From: Chthoniobacterales bacterium
Lineage (GTDB): Bacteria; Verrucomicrobiota; Verrucomicrobiia; Chthoniobacterales; UBA10450
Direction of reading: 5' to 3'
DNA: 6,635 nt
Assembly: GCA_013812515.1 (NCBI GenBank)
Contig: JACCTI010000460.1
Span: forward strand, 1-6,635
A program made the position numbers and the translations under genes. The notes below the pieces were generated by a model. It saw only the letters and a list, made by a program, of their open reading frames with translations. It did not search any database and had not been told where the DNA came from. Shown piece after piece: positions 1-5,749 of this stretch. Each line of letters starts with the position of its first letter. The stretch's first letter is position 1.

Positions 1-632
1 AGCTCGCTGTGAAACCGCTGCCCGGTTTCAAAGTTGACGTCTGCTCAAACTTTCCGGCTCGTGAGGGTCAGCACGAGACGCAACAGGTCGCGATCGTAAG
101 CCGGCTCGAACCGATGAGCGCGTGGTATGAACTCTGGAAACCTGCGCGTGCCATGACTCCGCCGCGCGGTTTCGCCTTTGCCGCGTATCAGATCGCCCCG
201 AAACAGCTCCTTCTCGTCTATGCTCTCCACCTGAAAAGTAACCGGGGCGAAACTGTCGAAAACATTGCGATCCGCGAAGAATCACTGCGGCAGCTGGTCG
301 AACACATGCGCGCAATGCAGCAAGCGTATGGCAGCATGGGTTCGCTTTCATGGATTGTCGGTGGAGACTTCAACACCGCGCCGGACGATCCTCGCTTAAA
401 GGCGGAAAAGACAATTACCTCCCTAACGAGCGCCGGCTTTCGCTGGAGTTGGGAAAATATCCCAATCGCGAACCGCATCACGCTTCCGCCCGACAAGCGC
501 TTCCCCGCAGCCTGTTTCGATCACATCTACTATCGCGGATTGAAATTGCGAAAGGCTGAGGTGATCAACACCGCCGCAAAATCCAGCGATCACCGCGCAG
601 TGCGCGCGGAGTTCGCGCTCCCGCAGGGGTAA
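1..632 (+). CDS. Endonuclease/exonuclease/phosphatase family protein, 5' end outside window
   Basis: C-terminal part of an EEP-fold metal-dependent phosphoesterase (the DNase I / exonuclease III / sphingomyelinase superfamily). Counting residues from the GTG at 9, the visible motifs are HLKSN (74-78), the metal-site GGDFN (118-122), DHI (171-173) and the C-terminal catalytic SDHRAV (193-198). The order and spacing fit the second half of the fold. The frame stays open to the left edge (codons from position 3), and the N-terminal metal-binding Asn and Glu motifs are absent, so the GTG at 9 is almost certainly internal and the gene starts upstream of the window. The stop is TAA at 630-632. The substrate cannot be told: members cut DNA, RNA, phosphoinositides or sphingomyelin. 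No membrane segment is visible in this part. The family call is strong; the specific function is unknown. Confidence 0.88.
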   Translation, partial: LAVKPLPGFKVDVCSNFPAREGQHETQQVAIVSRLEPMSAWYELWKPARAMTPPRGFAFAAYQIAPKQLLLVYALHLKSNRGETVENIAIREESLRQLVEHMRAMQQAYGSMGSLSWIVGGDFNTAPDDPRLKAEKTITSLTSAGFRWSWENIPIANRITLPPDKRFPAACFDHIYYRGLKLRKAEVINTAAKSSDHRAVRAEFALPQG

Positions 633-808
633 TCGAAGCTAACGCCCCGTCGATTAATCTTGTTGGCGCGCTGGTGTCCGAAACTCTGGCCCTGCGCCAG
701 GCTATGAACTGGCAGAGGGTTGATTCGTTTGCGGAGGACCCAGTTCTGGTCGTAAAACTCCCGGCATCACTTCACCTTCCCTAGGAGCTGTTCTGGAGGG
801 TCTCGCCA
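633..808. other. Intergenic region without a recognisable gene
   Basis: This is the stretch between the EEP stop and the ATG at 809. I find no convincing coding frame. A short inverted repeat CTGGC-CCTGC-GCCAG lies at 686-700, but no T-run follows it, so it is not a standard intrinsic terminator. A promoter for the downstream damaged gene may lie here, but I cannot point to a convincing -35/-10 pair. Confidence 0.5.
795..799 (+). promoter_or_regulatory. Shine-Dalgarno sequence for the damaged gene at 809
   Basis: GGAGG ends nine bases before the ATG at 809-811, a good spacing. This site decides the original start of the gene. The ATG is in frame with the 821-1303 open frame, but a TAA lies at 818-820, only three codons in. 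The TTG at 821 has no comparable binding site at proper distance. Confidence 0.6.
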
Positions 809-1643
809 ATGAAACGTTAATTGCGGTTCACGGCGATTTTAGCGGCAGCCGTCGCCGTTTTCGCGTGGCGGAATCGCAGAGTTCATGCCGACACAGTCGG
901 CGTGACCAGTGTTCCTGAGGGAAGTCTCCCCGGCGCGCTTGGACACTTCGTCGCGGTGCTCAACACCGTAAACAGCGAAAGCGACGCGGAGTACGTCTCG
1001 AGCCTCGCGCGTTTGCGCAGTGATAAGGAGCAGGTGCTCGCCGATGCCAGTCGTTTACTGGTGCAGCCGTTGAAAGGGCAATTCGCTTTGCATCACTCCG
1101 TCCTTCTCGCGGTCGGTGCGCTGCGCGATCCGGCCGCGCTCCACCTCCTGGGGAAGGTTGCACTCAATGCCCAGCCGCTCCCGCCAAAGGGAGCATCGGC
1201 CGGGCCGGAGTTCGTTGAAGCGAATCAACTGGAGCATGAAGTAGAGGATGTCGTGCAGAGCACGATGCTGGCGCTCGACGCGATCGACGAATCGAAATGC
1301 TAGCCGACGACGGTCACGCGGCCGCGCTCGACCTGCTCGTCGAGGCGGCGAGGGTAGACTCAAACGTGATCCGCGGCGCGGCTCTGACCGCTCTCGCAGC
1401 GCGCACCGACCGGCAAGAGCATTTTAGCCGCGCCCTGTCCACGCTGCCGAGCGAGCTGCACTCGCTCGCTAGGCTACGCCGCGCAAAATCGGCGAGGTAA
1501 CGCAAATTCGCGATCCCCGCGTGCACTTGGCAGGCGAGGAACGAATGACGCCCGCGGCACCTTTCCTGCCGGAAGATGAAGGACGCCAGCCGCCCCGAGC
1601 GGCGGTGGACGCGAGCGGAGCGCCCCTAATACCTCGGAGGTGA
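809..1643 (+). pseudogene. Broken gene for an exported, helix-rich (possibly HEAT-repeat-like) protein
   Basis: The gene can be followed through three reading frames. It starts at ATG 809 (MKR), meets TAA at 818-820 as codon 4, then continues in the same frame from 821 to a stop at 1301-1303. A hydrophobic stretch (FTAILAAAVAVFAW) looks like a signal peptide core. At about 1285-1300 the sensible frame moves by -1 to the frame read through 1297-1500 (ending TAA 1498-1500), giving Ala/Leu-rich helices such as AAALDLLVEAARVDSNVIRG. At about 1472-1497 it moves by -1 again to a frame reading KIGEVTQIRDPRVHLAGEE and ending at TGA 1641-1643. Pairs of amphipathic helices suggest HEAT-like packing; this is inference. 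One nonsense and two frame changes in about 830 bp indicate a decayed gene, while genes further right look intact. Local sequencing error is the main alternative. The original function is unknown. Confidence 0.62.
1636..1640 (+). promoter_or_regulatory. Shine-Dalgarno sequence pointing to ATG 1648
   Basis: GGAGG lies seven bases before the ATG at 1648-1650. It indicates translation beginning MANCSYTVPDLE in a frame that closes at 2053-2055. That is not the frame carrying the long downstream repeat protein. The GTG at 1640 is in the repeat frame but overlaps this site and has no good site of its own. The mismatch is the main evidence for a frame change near the 5' end of the next gene. Confidence 0.5.
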
Positions 1644-2371
1644 CGCGATGGCCAACTGCAGCTATACCGTACCAGACCTTGAGGCGAGCGGCGATTCTTT
1701 CTACGGCCGACGCATTTGCGACCAGCCGGTTTATCGATTGGGCTTGGCGAACTCACGGCTTCAACGGCACCTACTGGCAGGGCGAGTGGGGCTTCGACGA
1801 TGTTTGCAACGTGCGAAAGCCACTCGCGCGCTGCTTGAACGCGATCTGGCTCCTCAACTATTCCGCCGAGGACTACAACAACGAGGCTTGGAACACCGAC
1901 GCGCTGCACTGGGGCGGCCGGTATGTGCGCGAACAATTCAAACAATACGACGATCTTCGCGCCATGTGCGGCGACGGCAGTGCGACGGCTGTCACCACGG
2001 GGTGTCAGCAAGCGCGGCAATGGAACGCATGGCGCTGCACGCAGGGTTACGATGAAGTCAAACGCGACTGCCGTTCCTGGTTCTTTCTCTTTGCTTGGAT
2101 CTGCCATTTGTGGGCGGAGAAAAGACGCTTCGTCTGTACTCTCTGGGGATTGGTTTCAGAGACGGCCTGCACCTTATGGCATGGAACGGTCGGCGGCGGG
2201 CAGAACGTCACGCTTACGCTCTGGTTCTTCTATCCCCTAGACGGTTCCGCCACGCCCGACGTTGTCGGCTGGAACACACACGACGATCGCGATGCGTCAG
2301 GCTGCAAAACAACGCGCGAACGTGATCTTAATGAACGCCTTCGGGAATTCGCCGGCTTGGTGGTGACGTGA
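1640..2371 (+). CDS. Hypothetical protein with 11-residue C-x-x-W repeats, 5' end probably frameshifted
   Basis: I do not recognise a named family. The open frame gives 243 residues if read from GTG 1640. The believable coding part begins near residue 20-30 and is rich in Trp, Tyr and Cys (FIDWAWRTHGFNGTYWQGEW at 31-50). Cys occurs at residues 122, 133, 144, 155, 166 and 177, exactly 11 apart. Trp sits three residues after the last four of these (147, 158, 169, 180), giving units such as CRSW, CHLW, CTLW and CTLW. A Gly-rich link and TLTLWFFYPLDG follow. Such a regular period supports this frame over the two others, including the competing frame starting MDLPFVGGEK at 2095. The better-placed start, ATG 1648, is in another frame, so a +1 change probably lies within about 1670-1725. 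The ATG lies 4 bases after the upstream pseudogene's stop, suggesting a former operon. The protein could be inactive, or expressed from a weak start. Tail-to-tail with the GlcD-like gene, 19 bases apart. Confidence 0.55.
   Translation: MTRWPTAAIPYQTLRRAAILSTADAFATSRFIDWAWRTHGFNGTYWQGEWGFDDVCNVRKPLARCLNAIWLLNYSAEDYNNEAWNTDALHWGGRYVREQFKQYDDLRAMCGDGSATAVTTGCQQARQWNAWRCTQGYDEVKRDCRSWFFLFAWICHLWAEKRRFVCTLWGLVSETACTLWHGTVGGGQNVTLTLWFFYPLDGSATPDVVGWNTHDDRDASGCKTTRERDLNERLREFAGLVVT
2003..2200 (+). repeat. Six 33-bp coding units of a C-x-x-W undecapeptide repeat
   Basis: The Cys codons start at 2003, 2036, 2069, 2102, 2135 and 2168, a constant 33-nt step. The last four units carry Trp at the fourth position, and hydrophobic or aromatic residues often precede the next Cys (I, V, A). 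The first two units keep Cys but lack the Trp at +3. DNA identity between units is low apart from these codons, so this is an old protein-level repeat, not a recent tandem duplication. Period read directly from the sequence; meaning unknown. Confidence 0.7.
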
Positions 2372-2390
2372 AGGCGCGAAGCGCTCGCCA

Positions 2391-3764
2391 TTAATCGAGA
2401 AACTTTCCCGGATTCAAAATACCGTTCGCATCGAGGACATCCTTGATGCGCCGATGCAGGTCGCGCGCGACATCGCTCGTCGCTTCCGGCCACCAGCGTT
2501 TTTTCGCGAGCCCGATGCCGTGCTCGCCCGTAATCACACCGCCCCAAGCGAGCACTTGCGCGAATAATTCATCAAGGGCTCGCTCCACTTTTTCGCGCAC
2601 CGATACGTCGCGATTGTAGCCATCCGCCATAATGTTGACGTGGATGTTGCCGTCACCAGCGTGTCCGAAGGCGGCGACTGGGAAGCCGTGCTTGTGTTGG
2701 AGTGACTCTGCGAACTCGACCAAGTCCACCAGCCGGCTACGGGGCACCACGATGTCCTGATTCAGTTTCGTTAGGCCAGTTGCGCGGAGTGAATTACTGA
2801 ACTCGCGCCGTAAAGACCAAAGCCGCTCGCAGTCTGCCTCCAGCGTTGCGATCTCGAGCTTGTTGGGATGTTTCGCTGCGACGAGCGCGCGTAGCTGTTC
2901 CATCTCCAGACGCACGGTCTCGGGCTGCCCATCGACATCCACGAGCAAATGCGCATTGCCCGGCGCGACGATCGTCGCACCCAGGTCGCGCCGCGCGGCC
3001 TCCAGCGTGAAATGATCCGCGATCTCGAGTGACGACGGCAAAAAGCCTTCCGCAAAAATCGCCTGCACGGCAGCAGCTGCGCTCGACATCTTCTCGAACG
3101 CCGCCGACAACGTGGCGCGCGCCGGCGGCAGCGGCAGCAGCTTGACCGTAATCTCCGTCACGATGCCGAGCAATCCCTCTGAGCCGACGAAGAGGCCGAT
3201 CAGATCGAACCCCGTCTTGTTCTTGTGCACGCGCCCGCCGGTCCGCAACACGTCACCATTCGCCAACACCACTTCAAGCCCAATCACGTAATTACGCGTT
3301 ACGCCATATTTCAGACAACGCGGTCCGCCGGCATTCGTCGCCACATTGCCGCCCATGCTGCAATCCTTCAGGCTCGCGGGGTCCGGTGGATAAAACAGCT
3401 TTTGTTCACGCGCTCTCCCTTGCAGTTCCGCCGTGATCACCCCCGGCTCCAGGACCGCAATCGCATCGGCAAAGCTAATTTCCTTGATGCGGTTCATGCG
3501 CGCGAGTGAAAGCGCAATCCCGCCGCACACCGGCACACATCCGCCGACGTAGCCGTAACCGGCGCCGCGCGCGGTAACCGGAACCTTTTCCTTCGCCGCG
3601 AACTGCATCAAGCGGCTCACTTGCTGCGTGGTGTCGGCAAAGACGACGGCCTCAGGCGGGTGATTTGCAAACCACTTGTCGCCACCGTGCGCGCCGAGCG
3701 TCTCGGCATCCTCGGCCACCGCTTCCGGTCCAAGCAGTTGCCGCAATTCTCTCGCGAGGGTCAT
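2391..3764 (-). CDS. glcD: FAD-binding oxidoreductase, GlcD / D-lactate dehydrogenase type
   Basis: A 457-residue flavoprotein of the VAO/PCMH family that oxidises 2-hydroxy acids such as glycolate or D-lactate to 2-oxo acids. FAD-domain motifs: RGAGYGYVGG (66-75), YPPDPASLKDCSMGGNVATN (125-144) followed by NAGGPRCLKYGVTR, and FVGSEGLLGIVTEITVKLLP (192-211). The C-terminal FAD-oxidase domain holds QDIVVPRSRL (336-345), GHAGDGNIH (367-375), TGEHGIG (412-418) and the terminal NPGKFLD. The paired His of GHAGDGN and EHG are typical metal/substrate-site residues of this family. Length is close to the usual 450-500. The ATG at 3762-3764 is preceded in frame by TAA, so translation cannot begin much further upstream; no strong ribosome site is seen. 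GlcE and GlcF partners are not in the window, so this may be a stand-alone enzyme, and glcD is a family-level symbol. It lies 150 bases downstream of fabI on the same strand and may be co-transcribed. Substrate not resolved. Confidence 0.9.
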   Translation of the reverse strand: MTLARELRQLLGPEAVAEDAETLGAHGGDKWFANHPPEAVVFADTTQQVSRLMQFAAKEKVPVTARGAGYGYVGGCVPVCGGIALSLARMNRIKEISFADAIAVLEPGVITAELQGRAREQKLFYPPDPASLKDCSMGGNVATNAGGPRCLKYGVTRNYVIGLEVVLANGDVLRTGGRVHKNKTGFDLIGLFVGSEGLLGIVTEITVKLLPLPPARATLSAAFEKMSSAAAAVQAIFAEGFLPSSLEIADHFTLEAARRDLGATIVAPGNAHLLVDVDGQPETVRLEMEQLRALVAAKHPNKLEIATLEADCERLWSLRREFSNSLRATGLTKLNQDIVVPRSRLVDLVEFAESLQHKHGFPVAAFGHAGDGNIHVNIMADGYNRDVSVREKVERALDELFAQVLAWGGVITGEHGIGLAKKRWWPEATSDVARDLHRRIKDVLDANGILNPGKFLD

Positions 3765-3914
3765 GCTCGATTAGAGGAGCGGCACCTCCGAGAAATGTTG
3801 TGCGCCTTCATTGAACGGGCTCAGCGATCCGCAAGCTTAATGGGAAACCTGCTCCACAAACGTGTGATCATCGCCGTGATGCTGCGATCTTCGTCGGGTC
3901 CTATCAGCCAATCT

Positions 3915-4691
3915 CTACATCCCCATGATCTGATAGCCGCCGTCGACGTAGATCACCTGTCCGGTGATCGCCGCCGCCCCATCACTCGCGAGAAACACTC
4001 CCGTTTGCCCGAGCTCCCCCGGATCGCAGCTGCGCTTCAGCGGCGCATGCTCCTGGTAATGCTTCAGCATCGCACCAAAACCACTGATTCCCCGGGCCGC
4101 GAGTGTATTAACAGGTCCGGCGGAAATGCAGTTCACGCGGATCTTTTTCGGCCCGAGATCGTAGGCCAAATAGCGGGTGGAAGCTTCCAGACTCGCCTTC
4201 GCTACTCCCATGACGTTGTAGTGCGGCACGACTTTTTCGGCTCCGTAATAACTCATCGCCACAATGCTGCCGCCGTTCGTCATCATGGGCGACGCTTCCC
4301 GCGCGAGCGCGACTAACGAGTACGCGCTGATGTCGTGCGCAGTGCGGAAAGCTTCCCGCGTCGTGCTGACGAAATCGCCCTCCAGCGCCTCCCTGGGTGC
4401 GAACGCGACCGAGTGCAGCATCAGGTCCACCCGTTCCGTTTCGCCGCGCACCTTCCCAAAAAAATCCGCGATCTCTGTGTCCTTCGACACATCACAAGGC
4501 CAAAGCGGTGTCCTTTCTCCGAACTCGCCGAGCAGCTCCTCCACGTTCTCCTTCAGCCGGTCGCCTTGATAGTTAAAGAACAGCCGAGCACCCGCCGCTG
4601 CCCACGCCCTCGCGATGGCCCAGGCGATACTCCGCTTGTTCGCCACGCCAAAAACCACACCGATTTTTCCCGCCAGAGATTCCTGCGCCAT
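3915..4691 (-). CDS. fabI: Enoyl-[acyl-carrier-protein] reductase (NADH), FabI
   Basis: This enzyme catalyses the last step of each fatty-acid elongation cycle, reducing trans-2-enoyl-ACP with NAD(P)H in the cytosol. It is a 258-residue short-chain dehydrogenase/reductase, the normal FabI length. The N-terminal cofactor motif is GVANKRSIAWAIA (15-27). HSVAFAPREALEGDF (93-107) forms part of the cofactor and substrate pocket. The FabI catalytic set is complete: Tyr148, Tyr158 and Lys165 in YYGAEKVVPHYNVMGVAKAS, aligning with E. coli Tyr146, Tyr156 and Lys163. IRVNCISAGPVNTLAA (184-199) and the C-terminal GQVIYVDGGYQIMG are also typical. Ala96 stands where E. coli has Gly93, the residue hit in triclosan-resistant mutants; Ala also occurs naturally there in other FabI proteins. 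The ATG at 4689-4691 fits the family N-terminus, though the ribosome site is weak. It diverges from the ABC permease and points toward the GlcD-like gene. Confidence 0.97.
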   Translation of the reverse strand: MAQESLAGKIGVVFGVANKRSIAWAIARAWAAAGARLFFNYQGDRLKENVEELLGEFGERTPLWPCDVSKDTEIADFFGKVRGETERVDLMLHSVAFAPREALEGDFVSTTREAFRTAHDISAYSLVALAREASPMMTNGGSIVAMSYYGAEKVVPHYNVMGVAKASLEASTRYLAYDLGPKKIRVNCISAGPVNTLAARGISGFGAMLKHYQEHAPLKRSCDPGELGQTGVFLASDGAAAITGQVIYVDGGYQIMGM

Positions 4692-4825
4692 AACGCGTCA
4701 CGATACGCAGCTTCTCGGCACCGCCAACGTTCCCGGACTTTCGCCCTCGTGCTCCAAACAGCGCGCCGGCCGCCCTTCGATTTCGATTTTCAATCGGCCC
4801 CCGTTCATGAAACGTTCCCGGGCCG
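4692..4825. promoter_or_regulatory. Divergent promoter region between fabI and the ABC permease gene
   Basis: Both flanking genes start outward from this 134-base region, so promoters for both should lie here. AACGTTCCCGG occurs twice on the + strand, at 4726-4736 and 4811-4821. The first copy is about 35 bases upstream of fabI and the second ends 4 bases before the permease ATG. An inverted repeat CGATT-TTC-AATCG lies between them at 4784-4796. These could be binding sites of a shared regulator. No convincing consensus -35/-10 pair was found on either strand. Confidence 0.45.
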
Positions 4826-5620
4826 ATGCGCCGCTACCTCGAAATTTATGGAATCATGCTGCGCAACTCGCTGATCCGCGAAATGAGCTTCAAGGCGAAC
4901 TTCATCCTCTGGATGCTGGTCGAAGTGCTCTGGTTTTGCGGACAAATTTTCTTCTTCAGCATCATCTTCGGGCAGGTCGATCAGATTGGCGATTGGTCGA
5001 AATGGGAAGTCGTGCTGCTGGTCGGAACGCACCAGACGATCGCACAGCTTTTCCAGGCATTCTTCTTCGTGAATATCTCGAACATTCCGGAGCTGGTTCG
5101 GACCGGGAAACTGGATTCGCTCCTTGTTCTACCGATAGACAGCCAGTTCGCCGTCTCCACGAAGCAGTTCGGCCTCGACAGTGTTCTCAACGCGCTTCTC
5201 GGTTTGCTCGTGGTCATTGTCTCGCTCGTGCAATTGCGCGTTGTGCCGAGTCTCAGCTTCATCGGCCTTTATCTCTGCTCCCTGGTATTCGGGGTCGCGA
5301 TTCACTACTCGATCATGCTGAGCCTCGCGGCTTTTAGCTTTTGGATCGTACGGGCACAAGGGCTCGTCTACGGCTACTTCAATTTCCTGCACATTGCGCG
5401 CTATCCCGATGTGATTTTCCCGCGCCTCTTTCGATTCATCTTCGGCTGGATTGTGCCGGTAATCATCGTCGCCAATATCCCGGCGCGGCTCCTGATTAAA
5501 CCACTCGGACAGCCTGCCTGGCTGGTGCTGCATCTCGTGATCGCCGCGGTCGGCGCGGTGGTTTTATCGCGGATTTTCTGGCACTTCGCCCTGCGACGAT
5601 ACTCGAGCGCAAGCTCCTGA
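4826..5620 (+). CDS. ABC-2 family transporter permease (DUF990 / ABC2_membrane_6-like)
   Basis: A 264-residue integral membrane protein with about six predicted hydrophobic segments (near residues 25-49, 62-84, 118-138, 142-174, 203-224 and 230-251). The segment RTGKLDSLLVLPI (92-104) and ARYPDVIFPRLFR (191-203), followed by VPVIIVANIPARLL, resemble the ABC-2 permease family once called DUF990. These proteins usually work with a second related permease and an ABC ATPase encoded next to them. Neither partner is in this window: the upstream gene is fabI on the other strand and the downstream gene is a TraR/DksA regulator. The partners may be elsewhere on the chromosome. The ATG at 4826 lacks a clear ribosome site, but the N-terminus MRRYLEIYGIMLRNSL is typical of the family. 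The transported substrate is unknown. Confidence 0.85.
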   Translation: MRRYLEIYGIMLRNSLIREMSFKANFILWMLVEVLWFCGQIFFFSIIFGQVDQIGDWSKWEVVLLVGTHQTIAQLFQAFFFVNISNIPELVRTGKLDSLLVLPIDSQFAVSTKQFGLDSVLNALLGLLVVIVSLVQLRVVPSLSFIGLYLCSLVFGVAIHYSIMLSLAAFSFWIVRAQGLVYGYFNFLHIARYPDVIFPRLFRFIFGWIVPVIIVANIPARLLIKPLGQPAWLVLHLVIAAVGAVVLSRIFWHFALRRYSSASS

Positions 5621-5626
5621 AATTCC

Positions 5627-5640
5627 GCTTCTTCGGAAGT
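5627..5640 (+). terminator. Small UUCG-loop hairpin after the permease stop
   Basis: CTTC-TTCG-GAAG (5628-5639), extendable by a G-T pair, forms a short hairpin with a stable UUCG-type tetraloop seven bases after the permease stop codon. There is no T-run behind it, so it is not a classic intrinsic terminator. It could be an RNA-stabilising end or a weak pause site. Confidence 0.25.
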
Positions 5641-5650
5641 CGTGCTAACT

Positions 5651-5676
5651 CCCGTGTTTCACGGGGAAAACTCCCC
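5651..5676 (+). promoter_or_regulatory. Two overlapping, mutually exclusive hairpins in the leader of the TraR/DksA gene
   Basis: CCCGTG-TTT-CACGGG (5651-5665) is a perfect 6-bp stem. GGGGA-AAAC-TCCCC (5663-5676) is a perfect 5-bp stem. They share bases 5663-5665 and so cannot both form completely. They sit 74-99 bases before the probable ATG at 5750. The layout could be a leader switch, or the stems could be a terminator remnant of the permease gene; no T-run is present. The pairing is seen in the sequence, while any role is inference. Confidence 0.3.
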
Positions 5677-5749
5677 TTGCGTGGCCCAGTATATGCCTTT
5701 AAATACTCCTCCGCTCGACCGCCCGGATAGGTCGAGAACTCTTATTTTT

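Noticed and set aside
1469..2107. Long open frame on the - strand across the two damaged genes
   Set aside because: Its translation shows no domain-like pattern, and the + strand carries ribosome sites, natural-looking protein and the 33-nt Cys period over the same stretch. It is an antisense shadow of GC-rich coding sequence.
2053..2325. Alternative frame (from 2095) as the true 3' end of the repeat gene
   Set aside because: It reads plausibly for about 30 residues but then becomes Arg-rich, and it would discard the 11-residue Cys/Trp period that continues through 2168 in the chosen frame.
2372..2390. Possible bidirectional terminator between the convergent stops
   Set aside because: GCGC-GAA-GCGC gives only a 4-bp stem and there is no T-run on either strand, so it is too weak to call.
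3621..4316. 231-codon + strand open frame spanning the glcD/fabI gap
   Set aside because: It overlaps two well-supported - strand genes, and its Arg/His-rich composition is typical of an antisense frame.
4700..4727. Possible fabI promoter on the - strand (TTGGCG, 16 bases, TATCGT)
   Set aside because: Each box matches only 4 of 6 consensus bases, and it would leave almost no leader before the ATG at 4691.
4615..5337. 240-codon + strand open frame over the start of the permease
   Set aside because: It is in a different frame from the clearly recognisable ABC-2 permease and has no family-like motifs.
5677..5705. Possible promoter (TTGCGT with TAAATA or TTAAAT) before the TraR/DksA-like gene
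   Set aside because: The -35 match is only 3 of 6 and the sigma-factor consensus in this lineage is not certain, so it was left uncalled.
5642..5749. Upstream extension of the TraR/DksA-like protein from GTG 5642
   Set aside because: The frame is open, but the added residues cover the hairpins and look like untranslated leader; the lysine-rich tail starts naturally at ATG 5750.
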